DNA of 48,325 nt, taken from positions 1 through 48,325 of the IMG/VR virus record IMGVR_UViG_3300037488_002528. The stretch is one strand, 5' to 3'. A program made the translations under genes and the position numbers. Each line of letters opens with the position of its first letter. Within the stretch, counting starts at the first letter, position 1. The notes beneath the pieces are model-generated. The model did not search any database. It was not told the DNA's origin and worked only from the letters and a program-made list of their open reading frames with translations. Below, piece after piece: positions 1-8,017 of the stretch. This DNA is from a virus.

Positions 1-399
1 AAAGTCGCCGGTGCGCTGCTCGTAATCGGAGTGGTTCTATTTTTGACATCGCTTGCGTATGCGCTCGGCCACGACACCGTCGGCTCTTCCGGCTCAGGCG
101 ACGATTTGATGTCCGTTCTTGGATTAGTGGCCACGATTGTTGCTATCTACGGAGGAGTAGTTTTAGCAGTCAGACCTACGCTCTCGCGCATGAACACTCA
201 GGTCGGCGAAATAAACCGTGCGGTAAATAACTCTCCGACTCCGATGAGCGACAGGGTAGATGAGGTCTTAGTTGAAATGCGTCTTGCAAATAAGATGGTG
301 GAGGCAGTTTCGGAATCACAGGCTAATCTGTCGCTAGAGGTGCTTTCGATTAGCACGCGACTAGATGACCACATAGTTAGAACGGAAGGACTGAAATGA
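1..399 (+). CDS. Small membrane protein, 5' end cut by window edge
   Basis: The frame is open from base 1, so the true start probably lies before the window; GTG at 31 is the first start seen but would remove part of a hydrophobic segment encoded from base 4. The visible protein has one or two hydrophobic stretches (bases 4-70 and about 112-165), then a polar, probably coiled helical tail of about 75 residues with repeated S/L/E heptad-like spacing. Its stop overlaps the holin start as ATGA (396-399), so it is translationally coupled to the lysis genes. It could be a second membrane protein of the lysis cassette or the end of a tail-associated protein. Product function is not recognised. Confidence 0.7.
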   Translation, partial: KVAGALLVIGVVLFLTSLAYALGHDTVGSSGSGDDLMSVLGLVATIVAIYGGVVLAVRPTLSRMNTQVGEINRAVNNSPTPMSDRVDEVLVEMRLANKMVEAVSESQANLSLEVLSISTRLDDHIVRTEGLK

Positions 400-623
400 T
401 TATGGGATTTTTTACAGCAGATTTATTAGAGAGGTGTTTTCGCACCTTTATTCAGGCTGCGTTGGCTTCGTTTACTCTCGCAATAACCGGAGCGGTAGAT
501 TTTGGCAACAAAGAGGTTTGGAAGGTCATCGGATTGAGCGCTATCGCCGCAGGTATCTCGGCGGTCACTTCTTTGCTTAGCAAAAACATCGGCATGGACA
601 AAAACTCCGGCTCCGCTCTGTAA
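396..623 (+). CDS. Holin, r1t-like
   Basis: A 75-residue protein with two hydrophobic helices (about residues 18-33 and 43-62), a charged start and a lysine-containing tail. The pattern of an amphipathic N-terminus, a Q-A-A-L-A helix and a second alanine/serine-rich helix ending before K-N resembles the phage r1t holin family, which forms membrane lesions that release the endolysin. A GAAGGA ribosome site lies just upstream and the start overlaps the previous stop (ATGA); the stop overlaps the endolysin start (TAATG). Position between a membrane protein and an amidase supports the role. The family match is from recognition, not a search. Confidence 0.75.
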   Translation: MIMGFFTADLLERCFRTFIQAALASFTLAITGAVDFGNKEVWKVIGLSAIAAGISAVTSLLSKNIGMDKNSGSAL

Positions 624-1444
624 TGGCAAGCAACTTTCACCCAAGAGGCGAGTGGGGCGGTAGAACTCCTGACGCTGGTCGTATCGGCCAAGTAAATGTT
701 GTAGTAATACATCACACCGCGTCGCAAGGCGCGCCAACTGTTTTTGACCCACAACGCTGGCGGAATCTAGAAAATAGTGAGGTCGTTCGCGGCTATTCCT
801 CTTTGGCCTATCATTTTGGAATTGTTAACGGCCCGACCGGAGAAATCGTCGAGTCACGTGGCTGGGGCAACAAGGGAGCCGCCACCGGAGGCTACGACTG
901 GAACAGTCGCTCAATCAGTATTGTTCTTGACGGGTATTTTCACCCGCCTTACAACGAAGAGCCTACCGAAGCCGCCATTGAAGCCGCTGCCGATTGCATA
1001 GTCAACGGTGTTTATCTTGGCTACATCTCTCAAGACTTCCGCTGCATACCTCACTCCGAAGCGAGTGCCGGTAGCCAGTACGCGACCGCTTGCTGTGGCG
1101 ATAATCTCCGGCCACGAGTGTCGGGCTACATGAGTATAGAAGCAATTGCAAAACTAAAGATTGAGCAGTCAATCCCCATTGCGCCAACTCAACCGCAACC
1201 GTCACCGCCATCGAAGCCTCGGTGCGTTGGCACTTGCGAGAATAGAGTTTTGAAAAAAGGCAGCACGGGAGTGTGCGTAAAAACTTTACAGAACCTTCTG
1301 AACAGCAGGGGATTTAATACCAACGGTGTAGACGGCAAGTTCGGCGCTCAGACTGAAGCGGCGGTTCGTTGCTGCCAACAAAGCAACGGGCTAACCCCCG
1401 ACGGTATTTGCGGACCAAAAACTTGGGCGGTTCTAGCAGGCTAA
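623..1444 (+). CDS. Endolysin: N-acetylmuramoyl-L-alanine amidase with peptidoglycan-binding domain
   Basis: 273 residues. The N-terminal two thirds is an Amidase_2/PGRP-type zinc amidase: V-I-H-H-T at residues 28-32, a Y-H-F block near 63-65, H144 and C157/C158 supply the usual zinc ligands and catalytic positions. It would cut the amide bond between MurNAc and the stem peptide. A proline-rich linker (about 184-200) leads to a peptidoglycan_binding_1 domain (about 208-273) with the L-Q-x-x-L-N and D-G-x-F-G-x-x-T-x-x-A-V signatures. No signal peptide is seen, so export depends on the holin. Several extra cysteines (C196, C200, C218, C250, C251, C263) may form disulfides outside the cell. Confidence 0.92.
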   Translation: MASNFHPRGEWGGRTPDAGRIGQVNVVVIHHTASQGAPTVFDPQRWRNLENSEVVRGYSSLAYHFGIVNGPTGEIVESRGWGNKGAATGGYDWNSRSISIVLDGYFHPPYNEEPTEAAIEAAADCIVNGVYLGYISQDFRCIPHSEASAGSQYATACCGDNLRPRVSGYMSIEAIAKLKIEQSIPIAPTQPQPSPPSKPRCVGTCENRVLKKGSTGVCVKTLQNLLNSRGFNTNGVDGKFGAQTEAAVRCCQQSNGLTPDGICGPKTWAVLAG

Positions 1445-1521
1445 CGATTGTGGTCGGATAAATAATAATAAACCACTCCAAAAAGACCCATCACAATACC
1501 CGTCAAAATAATCGTATCCAT
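1441..1521 (-). CDS. 26-residue single-span membrane microprotein
   Basis: A tiny ORF whose ATG (1521-1519) overlaps the stop of the Rpf-like gene as TAATG, and whose stop overlaps the last bases of the convergent endolysin gene. The product is almost entirely one hydrophobic helix (I-I-L-T-G-I-V-M-G-L-F-G-V-V) followed by Y-Y-Y and a polar tail. It has no separate ribosome site, so expression would depend on coupling to the upstream gene. It could be a pinholin-like or lysis-timing peptide, or chance. Coupling plus an intact transmembrane helix is the only support. Confidence 0.4.
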   Translation of the reverse strand: MDTIILTGIVMGLFGVVYYYLSDHNR

Positions 1522-2051
1522 TAGCAACTTTCTCCCCAAGGCCGACACCCTGCGGCCTCGCGCGCTTGCCTAGCCCACTCATTTTGAATTTCAGGCGGAG
1601 CGTCTACCGCTCGCGCATACCCACCGAATCCAGCCCATGTCGAATCAAGAACTTGGTACTTCCCGCTCGCAGTTGAGGAGCAGTTCACAGCGTGATAGTC
1701 GCCTCCGCTCTCGCGATTTATTATGTGCGAAGGAATCGGACCGCTCAATCTGTCGCCTTCTGAGTAGAGAGGCTCTTTACGCGCGCAACCGGAACTACCG
1801 CCACCGCTAGATGCCTTCGGAGCGATTGAAGCGAGAAAGGCTTCAAGTTCTGCCGCTTCCAAAGCGACCGCATAACCAACGCCCGCAGACCAATCAACCT
1901 CTGTGCCACACGGCGCAGGGAACGGCTTGCAGCCGCTCTCAACTGTCTTTGCGAACACCCGATGAGGTGCTTCGGCGTTGCTTGCCGACGCAACAAGCGC
2001 GACGCAGACAACAAGAATGACGCCTAACGCTACTTGGGTACTTTTTGGCAT
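1521..2051 (-). CDS. Secreted Rpf-like transglycosylase
   Basis: 176 residues. Residues 5-24 form a signal peptide or membrane anchor. After a low-complexity S/G linker (about 80-90) comes a lysozyme-like domain: I-I-N-R-E-S-G-G at 110-117 with catalytic Glu114, then G-K-Y-Q-V-L at 130-135 and T-W-A-G-F-G-G-Y, the signature of the resuscitation-promoting-factor transglycosylase family of actinobacteria. It would cut the glycan backbone from outside the membrane. A good AAAGGAA ribosome site precedes the start. It is convergent to the endolysin. In hosts Rpf proteins help wake dormant cells; here it may be a second lysin, an entry enzyme or a host-physiology factor. Confidence 0.82.
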   Translation of the reverse strand: MPKSTQVALGVILVVCVALVASASNAEAPHRVFAKTVESGCKPFPAPCGTEVDWSAGVGYAVALEAAELEAFLASIAPKASSGGGSSGCARKEPLYSEGDRLSGPIPSHIINRESGGDYHAVNCSSTASGKYQVLDSTWAGFGGYARAVDAPPEIQNEWARQAREAAGCRPWGESC

Positions 2052-2145
2052 AGCAAAATTCCTTTCGGATTAGGGGGAAGGTGCCGACAAGCAGCCGCGC
2101 CTCCAGTAGCAGCAACTTGCCGACAGGATAAGTATAACGCAAAAA

Positions 2146-2373
2146 TTAGATGTCGGAAACTTCTTCTCGCGCTTTTCGCATTTCTACGGCGGTTCGGGCA
2201 GGATTTATGTTGGCTGCTTCAGAAAGTTGAGCATACGAAACGGATTCCGTTCGATTAAGGCGATACATCAACATCCTGCGAGTGCGGGCAATTTTGGCCG
2301 ATTCTTCTCGGCATACGGCCATCGCATGAGTAAATTCTTCTAATTTTTTTAGGTCGTTTTCAACCGTTTTCAC
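2146..2373 (-). CDS. Small helix-turn-helix protein
   Basis: 75 residues, strongly helical. Residues about 35-70 (Y-R-L-N-R-T-E-S-V-S-Y-A-Q-L-S-E-A-A) read as a helix-turn-helix with a basic recognition helix. It is the last gene of the long leftward operon and its start overlaps the stop of the HNH gene (ATGA, 2370-2373). It may regulate the operon or assist the neighbouring HNH and methyltransferase proteins. The family is not recognised precisely. Confidence 0.65.
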   Translation of the reverse strand: MKTVENDLKKLEEFTHAMAVCREESAKIARTRRMLMYRLNRTESVSYAQLSEAANINPARTAVEMRKAREEVSDI

Positions 2374-2726
2374 ATATCTCCTTTGCTAGTAAGTTTGCAG
2401 GTGCGTTCGTCGTAAAACCGAAATTGCGATGGCAATTGGTTGGGCTTTAATAGTTTAAGTCTAGTGGCTTCTGTAGGGTTGCCGTGAATCCATACATGAC
2501 AATCGTTACAGACTGCCAAACAATTGTTAGGGTCAAGCGGGTCGCCGCCGGTAGAGCGCATAATGCGTTCATGTTTTGTAGTTGCCATTTTTACCGGAAG
2601 TTTGCGCGCTTGACAGGCTTCGCATTGGCCGTTACTTCTAGCAAACACAAATTCTTTTACCGCTTTTTCCATTCGCAATTGCTCGGCTTTGGCTTTAGAT
2701 TGTTTTTTTATCGGAGAACGCTTCAT
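2370..2726 (-). CDS. HNH endonuclease
   Basis: 118 residues with a basic start (K-R-S-P-I-K-K). C35-x2-C38 and C73-x2-C76 form a zinc site; H52-E-R, N67-N68 and H77/H81 give the HNH arrangement typical of the phage McrA-like group. It would nick or cut double-stranded DNA. It overlaps both neighbours by 4 bp (ATGA), so it is coupled to the DNA methyltransferase upstream. It lies far from the terminase genes, so a role in replication, recombination or host DNA attack is more likely than the packaging-associated HNH found beside terminases in many phages. Confidence 0.85.
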   Translation of the reverse strand: MKRSPIKKQSKAKAEQLRMEKAVKEFVFARSNGQCEACQARKLPVKMATTKHERIMRSTGGDPLDPNNCLAVCNDCHVWIHGNPTEATRLKLLKPNQLPSQFRFYDERTCKLTSKGDM

Positions 2727-3676
2727 CGAAATAACTCCATTTCAGGCCGAGCCGACTCAATCCGAGTCTCGGCAATAGCAGCGTAATCGGGGTTGAGTTC
2801 GCAGCCAATCCAGTTTCTCCTATGGCGTTCAGCCACTACGGCTACGGTTCCACTACCCAAGAACGGGTCAAGAACGATGTCGCCTTCTCTGCTCCCCGCC
2901 AAAACACAGGGTTCAACCAACGCTTCAGGCATCGTCGCGAAGTGTGCGCCCTTAAACGGTTTGGCGTTTACAGTCCATACATCGCGTTTGTTTCGGGTTA
3001 TTGGTTCTGTTGTAATATTGCCGCCGCGATTTTGACCAAGCAATGATTGTTTGCTGTTGTATTCGTAAACCCTGTCTCTGACCACGCCGCTAGGTCTCCC
3101 TTCCGTTGTTACAGCAGGTTCTTTAATCGCCTCATTATCGTAATAATACTTTGGCGATTTAGATAACAAGAACAGGTATTCGTGCGACTTGGTACATCTG
3201 TCCTTAACTGATTCCGGCATTGGGTTTGGCTTCGCCCAAATGATGTCTTGCCGCAGATACCAACCGTCGGCTTGTAGGGCAAACGCCACGCGCCACGGGA
3301 TTCCGATTAGGTCTTTTGGCTTTAGTCCATCGGGCATGGATGGCGCAAGAAGTCCTAGCATTGTTCCTGCCGAGGTGGTTTGTTTGTCGTTGGGGTTTAC
3401 GGTTCGCCCGCCATCACCGTTGCGACCTTTCCCCGACCCAGCGTAACTGTCGCCAAGATTTAGCCATAACGTGCCGTCGTCTTTCATCACGCGCTTTACC
3501 TCGGCAAAGACCTGAACCACCTTGGCAACGTATTCTTCGGGAGTTTCTTCTAGCCCGACCTGCCCGTCGTGGCCGTAGTCGCGAAGCCCCCAATAGGGCG
3601 GGGAAGTAATGCAAGTTTGAACCGATTGAGATTCTATGTTTTTTATCTGTTCTAGGCAGTCGCCAACCAAAATCAT
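2723..3676 (-). CDS. DNA (cytosine-N4 or adenine-N6) methyltransferase, beta class
   Basis: 317 residues. Catalytic motif IV T-S-P-P-Y-W lies near the start (24-29) and the SAM-binding motif D-P-F-L-G-S-G-T near the end (about 269-276), the order of beta-class N4/N6 amino-methyltransferases; S-P-P-Y favours m4C but does not prove it. Motif X-like D-C-L lies at 6-8. It probably modifies phage DNA against host restriction. No cognate restriction enzyme is next to it other than the HNH protein. It directly abuts the helicase gene upstream (3677). Confidence 0.9.
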   Translation of the reverse strand: MILVGDCLEQIKNIESQSVQTCITSPPYWGLRDYGHDGQVGLEETPEEYVAKVVQVFAEVKRVMKDDGTLWLNLGDSYAGSGKGRNGDGGRTVNPNDKQTTSAGTMLGLLAPSMPDGLKPKDLIGIPWRVAFALQADGWYLRQDIIWAKPNPMPESVKDRCTKSHEYLFLLSKSPKYYYDNEAIKEPAVTTEGRPSGVVRDRVYEYNSKQSLLGQNRGGNITTEPITRNKRDVWTVNAKPFKGAHFATMPEALVEPCVLAGSREGDIVLDPFLGSGTVAVVAERHRRNWIGCELNPDYAAIAETRIESARPEMELFR

Positions 3677-4912
3677 TTAGATTACGCCTGCAATCATCGG
3701 CACCCAAGGAAAGTCTCCTCCACGCTTCAAACCGGCAGGCCAGTCTCGCTCGTCACGCGGCCCGCGAGCGTGGTTTAGCCACCAATGCTCGTTGCTGCCT
3801 TTATCAACCGGCGACAGGGTAAGAATAAACTCCGGCCATCGAATCCACAGCCGAGAACCTGACGGTCGTATCTTCCCAAACTTAGTAAATGATTCGTGAG
3901 GCGCGTGCGTTTCCATTAAAAGGGCGCAATTGTACCGAGTCCTTATTCGGTCAAGTGTTACCTGAACTTGACGCACATCGCTAGATTTCTCGTCTTCCGC
4001 TTCGTGAAGTTTGTAGAGCGGGCCAATGCACAACAGGTCGGGTCGGTTTGCTGCCACCCGCTCGGTTAGCCACATAGAGTCGCCGCGCTTTGTGATGTCC
4101 AATCCCTCAGGTTTCATGATTACTCGGCATCGTTCTGCGTCGTACTTAATGTTATTTTGATTGCAAAAAATCTTGGCTTGGTCTCGGATTGAGGCCATTT
4201 TGCGCGCAGCCAACCGAGGTGGGTTTTCTAAATCGATTAAAAGAACTCTTTTGGGTGCTATCGGAGTTCTGTTAAATGGATGTATTCCTTGACTTAATAA
4301 TATCCCAAACTGCCTTAACAGAATTGACTTGCCAGCGCCCTCTTCGGCCACCAATAAAATCCTGTCCATTCGTTCAAGAAGCCCCAAAGGATTTCCCAAA
4401 TCTGGCCCGATTAGCCAATCGTAAGCATGGTCGTTATCAACAAACTCATCTAAATTCTTATCAATCTCTCCACTCATTGGTAAATCAGAGCGCTCAATAA
4501 TTGTTCGAGCCAATCCTAGAATGTCTGTTAAAGGAACGGTAGAATCTTTTGCCGATTGGTTAAGTTCAGCGGCCATAGCCATAAATTTTCTTCGTGCTGC
4601 CGCTTCGACGATAAGGTGGGCGTGTGCCGTAGCGTGCGTGGTAACTCCTGCCTCAGCCTGCAACGCAAGTATTTCAGAACGATTAATAGACACTCCCATT
4701 TCGCCAAGAACAGACACAAGCGTAACGGGGTCGACCGGTTTTCCGTGCTGCCTTTGGTAAACTATTGCCGAATAAATTGACGAATGCAGCGGTTTATAAA
4801 AATCTTCTGCTCGCAGTAAGACAAAAACAGTATCGGCTTGATATGGTGCTAAAAGCAAGGTGCCTAAAAGCGTTCTTTCGGCTTCGATGTTGTATGGTAT
4901 TTTGTTTTCCAT
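3677..4912 (-). CDS. DnaB-like replicative helicase / RepA-type ATPase
   Basis: 411 residues. Residues 1-105 resemble the DnaB N-terminal domain (I-P-x-N-x-E-A-E-x-x-L-L-G near the start). The rest is a RecA-fold ATPase: Walker A A-E-E-G-A-G-K-S at 189-196, L-L-I-D-L-E-N at 224-230, and a Walker B-like L-L-C-I-G-P-L near 290. The ATPase half resembles the AAA_25/RepA helicase group more than canonical DnaB. It would load at the fork or drive phage replication with the winged-helix and RecT-like proteins of this operon. It sits 1 bp from the nuclease gene upstream. Confidence 0.82.
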   Translation of the reverse strand: MENKIPYNIEAERTLLGTLLLAPYQADTVFVLLRAEDFYKPLHSSIYSAIVYQRQHGKPVDPVTLVSVLGEMGVSINRSEILALQAEAGVTTHATAHAHLIVEAAARRKFMAMAAELNQSAKDSTVPLTDILGLARTIIERSDLPMSGEIDKNLDEFVDNDHAYDWLIGPDLGNPLGLLERMDRILLVAEEGAGKSILLRQFGILLSQGIHPFNRTPIAPKRVLLIDLENPPRLAARKMASIRDQAKIFCNQNNIKYDAERCRVIMKPEGLDITKRGDSMWLTERVAANRPDLLCIGPLYKLHEAEDEKSSDVRQVQVTLDRIRTRYNCALLMETHAPHESFTKFGKIRPSGSRLWIRWPEFILTLSPVDKGSNEHWWLNHARGPRDERDWPAGLKRGGDFPWVPMIAGVI

Positions 4913-4913
4913 T

Positions 4914-5300
4914 CTAAGCCCTCTCTAAAAGAATTATTGTTTCAAAAATATTCTGCGGTGTTATTAGATAACCTTTACTTATGTTGGGAGGAATGTTGCA
5001 TTCCGTTTCAATTCCGCTCCGTAACACAACAACCTTAAGAGTTTCTGTTGGCACTAAAACCGTTGTATTTTCTAATACAAATGCCCAATAAGCGGCTTTT
5101 GTGGAAGATAAACCCGACGGATACCAAACCTTTTTTCTATCTGACCAACACCGTGTTTCGATGTAAATATTACCAGTATCTTTCCAGCGCAAATCTCGTT
5201 TAACTTCAACCGTTAAACCTCCCGTTAAAAGTTCTCTAACAAGTTGTTCTCCCTCTTGACCAATTGCTAAATCTAAATCAAAATCGCTTAGTTTGCTCAT
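4914..5300 (-). CDS. PD-(D/E)XK-type nuclease
   Basis: I chose ATG at 5300 because it overlaps the stop of the preceding gene as ATGA; a longer form from 5336 is possible but has no better ribosome site. The 128-residue product has D-x-D...E-G-E, then V-E-V-K-R-D and Y-I-E, which is the acidic/lysine core of restriction-like endonucleases, followed by P-S-G-L-S-S-T-K-A-A-Y-W, a block I recognise from small phage endonuclease-like proteins. A role in Holliday-junction or recombination-intermediate cutting is plausible in this operon. Confidence 0.7.
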   Translation of the reverse strand: MSKLSDFDLDLAIGQEGEQLVRELLTGGLTVEVKRDLRWKDTGNIYIETRCWSDRKKVWYPSGLSSTKAAYWAFVLENTTVLVPTETLKVVVLRSGIETECNIPPNISKGYLITPQNIFETIILLERA

Positions 5301-5539
5301 GGAGTCGAACTTTTTTGCCAAGAATTGTGGCGCCAAGATAGATGGATAACGATTTTACTGGTCTCATCATGCACGACCGCCAATCTGCCTCCAAGCGCAA
5401 CCTTGGCGCCCGCAAAGACTTCTGAATCATAAACCCAATCGGGGTTTTCGCAAGTAATGATTGCCTCTTTTTCCCCCACACCCATTCTTTCTGCCGTGGT
5501 TCTAGCAGTCTCGGTGAGTATCCAGTTTGTTACCACCAC
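5297..5539 (-). CDS. Small DUF4258-like protein
   Basis: 80 residues starting at GTG (5539), overlapping the upstream gene by 10 bp. The pattern T-x-x-A-x-x-R/T-A-E-R-M-G near the start, a proline-bounded loop and L-A-V-V-H-D-E-T-S-K-I-V-I-H-L-S-W-R is like short DUF4258-type RNase-fold proteins found in phages and toxin loci. Whether it is an active nuclease cannot be judged. It is translationally coupled on both sides. Confidence 0.6.
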   Translation of the reverse strand: MVVTNWILTETARTTAERMGVGEKEAIITCENPDWVYDSEVFAGAKVALGGRLAVVHDETSKIVIHLSWRHNSWQKSSTP

Positions 5540-6201
5540 GATTCCTTTTCTACTTTAATGATTGTTTGTAGTTGATTTTGCTTTAGGGCTTTTTCTAACG
5601 ACCAAAAAGCCAAGGTTTCAACATTTGGCAAAGCACGCTCTAAGTCTTCAGGACTCCATCCGGCATCCAACGCTTTTTTGATTATTTTGCGAGCGCCAAC
5701 AAAACCACCAGCGGGCATCGGCTTCGGGTTGCACGAATCCCACCACTTCCGACAAACCTTGTCCGCTTGGTTATCCTTGGCAGACAATGGTTTAGTTTCC
5801 TTTACGGTTCCTTTATGGTTCCCCCCCGACCCTGCAAGGGTTAGGGGTCGCGTGGTGCGGGGGTTAGGGGTCGCATTTTGCAAGGGTTGCGGCTCAACAC
5901 TCTCATCGTGCGGGGGTTGCTCGGTCATGAGTAAAACATAATCATTACTGGCGTGTTCCCCCTTTTTTGCTCTACCGCCATTTTTGCGGTCGACGGCTAG
6001 TTCGTTCAATTCTTCGGCCTGCTTGACAGCGCGCCTAACGGTGTCTTCGCTTAATCCGGTCATCTTGGCTAATCGACCGATTGATGGCCAAGCGTTTGTT
6101 CCATCCTGCCAAGCATGGTCGGCAATAGCGAGCATCACCAGTTTTGCCGTGCCGGTTGTTTTGCTATTTGACCAAACCCAAGTTGTGGCCTGCACGCTCA
6201 T
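5530..6201 (-). CDS. Winged-helix replication protein
   Basis: 223 residues. Residues about 1-75 contain a winged helix-turn-helix (W-P-S-I-G-R-L-A-K-M-T-G-L-S-E-D-T-V-R-R) as in HTH_36 replication-initiator-like proteins. A low-complexity T/P/N-rich linker follows, then a C-terminal helical part with W-x-S-C-N-P-K-P-M and a final aromatic W-W. This architecture resembles phage replication initiators or helicase loaders that sit beside a DnaB-like gene, as here. The start overlaps the RecT stop by one base (TAATG). Confidence 0.72.
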   Translation of the reverse strand: MSVQATTWVWSNSKTTGTAKLVMLAIADHAWQDGTNAWPSIGRLAKMTGLSEDTVRRAVKQAEELNELAVDRKNGGRAKKGEHASNDYVLLMTEQPPHDESVEPQPLQNATPNPRTTRPLTLAGSGGNHKGTVKETKPLSAKDNQADKVCRKWWDSCNPKPMPAGGFVGARKIIKKALDAGWSPEDLERALPNVETLAFWSLEKALKQNQLQTIIKVEKESWW

Positions 6202-7142
6202 TAGAAAGCCATCTCATCAACAACGCGCGCGTGAAGAGCAACGGCAATATCCGCTTCATCCATCGTGCTAATTTGAGCGAGCGGTTTTAATCCAACCTCC
6301 TTCCATAGTTTCTTGAGTTTCTCGCAATCATCCGGTGCAAACTCCTTAAGTTCTTGAATCGCTCCCTGAAGCGTCGCAAGTGTAAGTTTTACATCTTCAG
6401 AAACTTCGATTGGCTTTGGCTGCTCCGGTTTTGATAATTCTAATTCGTCGGGAGTGTAACTAACTCCCGCTACCGAATCAGGAAACGCTTGCCGACACAG
6501 CATCGAAACAGACCTAGCCCACAGCATCGACTTTGGATACTTCTTCCATGTGGCTCGTTGCTCAAGTCCAGCCAGTTTGGCATCTTCCATCGTGTAGACA
6601 ACTTTGGCAATCTCTTCCGAGTTCTTTCTCCGCCCGTAACAAATTGCCGTTTGGGAGTCGTTTGCTTCGTCTCCCCATAATTCATGTCCGTCACGCAGGA
6701 CAAGCGCGACCATCATTTCTGCCGCCATCGAAAGTTTGCCGTCTACGATGTGGAGTTTAGATAGCGCCTGCGTTGCCGGTATGCCAAGGTCGTGCGCAGC
6801 AAGTAAAACTAATAAAATATCTTCGGGCTTATTACGAAGAGCAGGAGCGACTAACGACGAAGACGCAATTCTGTCGCTAATTCTCTCCATCTGTTGCCAC
6901 CTGTCGGCGCTTGGCAAAGCCTCCGCTGGTTTGTCAAGACTTATTTCATCGGGCTGAGTTAAGTCAACCTCGGTCGAAATAATCTCGGTCGCAATAATCG
7001 GGTGTTCAACCTCTACATCAACTACTACTTCGGGTTCTTGAATAAGTGCCACGATTGCCTCCAGTTCATGTTTTGTTGCGCTGGTCGGTGCGATTACACC
7101 GGCCTCTCCTAGTATTTCTTTTAACTCTTTGACGGTACTCAT
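6201..7142 (-). CDS. RecT-like single-strand annealing protein with SAP-like N-terminus
   Basis: 313 residues. Residues 3-32 (V-K-E-L-K-E-I-L-G...T-K-H-E-L-E-A-I) resemble a SAP DNA-binding motif, followed by an acidic/valine-rich linker. The core (about 78-245) matches the RecT/Bet annealing family as seen in actinophages: L-G-I-P-A-T-Q-A-L-S-K-L-H, G-H-E-L-W, a K-K-Y-P-K-S-M-L-W-A-R-S block and D-S-V-A-G-V-S-Y-T-P-D-E-L. It would anneal complementary strands during replication-coupled recombination and could promote exchange among the many near-identical pentapeptide repeats in this genome. Confidence 0.82.
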   Translation of the reverse strand: MSTVKELKEILGEAGVIAPTSATKHELEAIVALIQEPEVVVDVEVEHPIIATEIISTEVDLTQPDEISLDKPAEALPSADRWQQMERISDRIASSSLVAPALRNKPEDILLVLLAAHDLGIPATQALSKLHIVDGKLSMAAEMMVALVLRDGHELWGDEANDSQTAICYGRRKNSEEIAKVVYTMEDAKLAGLEQRATWKKYPKSMLWARSVSMLCRQAFPDSVAGVSYTPDELELSKPEQPKPIEVSEDVKLTLATLQGAIQELKEFAPDDCEKLKKLWKEVGLKPLAQISTMDEADIAVALHARVVDEMAF

Positions 7143-7438
7143 CGGCGCCGCTGCGGAAACGGTTCGTCAAAACTTCTTTCGTATTCCCAATCGCGCAGGT
7201 ATTGCGAATCCTCGCGCCGTTCGTCAACATCGTAAGCGGGGATGTAGGGCTTCTTATCTTCAGGGAAGCCGTTAGGGTAGCGCTGTTGATTCATCGTGTA
7301 AATCAAATCAACGATTTGTTCGCTCAACGCAATCGCTTCGGCCTCATCGGCTTCCGTTCTGTTGGGTCTTTTGAGGACTGCCCACTTCAATTTGTGAAGT
7401 TCTTGACAGCGCGTGTTTAGTTCGGCGTAGGTTTCCAC
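7139..7438 (-). CDS. Hypothetical protein, charged and helical
   Basis: 99 residues from a GTG start that overlaps the previous stop by one base; the stop side overlaps the RecT start as ATGA. The first half is helical (C-Q-E-L-H-K-L-K-W-A-V-L), the second half rich in D/E/R/Y and ends in R-R-R. No family recognised. Tight coupling to RecT suggests co-expression rather than a defined role. Confidence 0.6.
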   Translation of the reverse strand: METYAELNTRCQELHKLKWAVLKRPNRTEADEAEAIALSEQIVDLIYTMNQQRYPNGFPEDKKPYIPAYDVDERREDSQYLRDWEYERSFDEPFPQRRR

Positions 7439-7626
7439 TACTTACCCGCGTCGCTTGGGAAGCACATACCTGCTTCAATGAAGTCGGTTGCCGTGCGACC
7501 GTAATGACCTTGCAACTTCCACACAAGGCCGGAATTAATAAGACTTTGGAAGAAATCTATCTCTTCCCGTTCGGTCATCTCGTTGTTTTCGTAGGCCATA
7601 ATGTCACCAATGTTAGGCATCATCAT
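7438..7626 (-). CDS. Small DUF7417-like phage protein (paralogue of 38704-38886)
   Basis: I place the start at ATG 7626, six bases from a GGGAGG site; ATG at 7632 abuts the site and is less likely. The core F-F-Q-S-L-I-N-S-G-L-V-W-K-L-Q-G and Y-G-R-T-A-T is shared with the gene at 38704-38886, about 31 kb away, so the two are paralogues. I associate the core with a small family of phage proteins of unknown function. Likely helical, with a conserved Q-G-x-Y-G-R-T-A motif. Confidence 0.65.
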   Translation of the reverse strand: MMMPNIGDIMAYENNEMTEREEIDFFQSLINSGLVWKLQGHYGRTATDFIEAGMCFPSDAGK

Positions 7627-8017
7627 TTTCATCCTCCCAATCTTTAATTTGTTCTTCGATTTCAGAAAAGTAATAGGTTGCCACCTGCGTAGCGCACCAA
7701 TCTAACAACTGGTCGCAAATGGTTTCTAAGTCGGTAGCCGTTCTCCCATACTCAGCAGCGCAATCTTCATCGTGCATCCACGCAGCGAGGTTTGAGAACA
7801 ATCGCCATTTTTCGTGCGAATAAACAGGAACAGCGCCGTCGGCTGCTTTGTAAATAGCATCCGAGTCAAAGTTTTCGGGGTCAAACTCAAACTCTTCAAC
7901 CAGCGCGCGCCAAATGCTGTCTGCCCACTCTTTAGTAAGCGGACTGCTGACTAAATCAGCATGATTCAACGCGCGCCATGATTCCGGCGCTTCGAGTTCT
8001 AATTCAGAAAGGTTCAT
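7613..8017 (-). CDS. Hypothetical acidic protein
   Basis: 134 residues from ATG 8017, chosen over an upstream in-frame start at 8080 because a GGAGG site lies just before 8017 and the longer form would overlap the preceding gene extensively. Acidic throughout, rich in W and E; contains E-Y-G-R-T-A-T, a short echo of the Y-G-R-T-A motif in the neighbouring gene. No family recognised. Confidence 0.6.
   Translation of the reverse strand: MNLSELELEAPESWRALNHADLVSSPLTKEWADSIWRALVEEFEFDPENFDSDAIYKAADGAVPVYSHEKWRLFSNLAAWMHDEDCAAEYGRTATDLETICDQLLDWCATQVATYYFSEIEEQIKDWEDENDDA

Noticed and set aside
7021-7030. Acidic repeats in the RecT-like protein as a separate gene boundary
   Set aside because: The frame is continuous, with a SAP-like start and a natural linker before the annealing domain.
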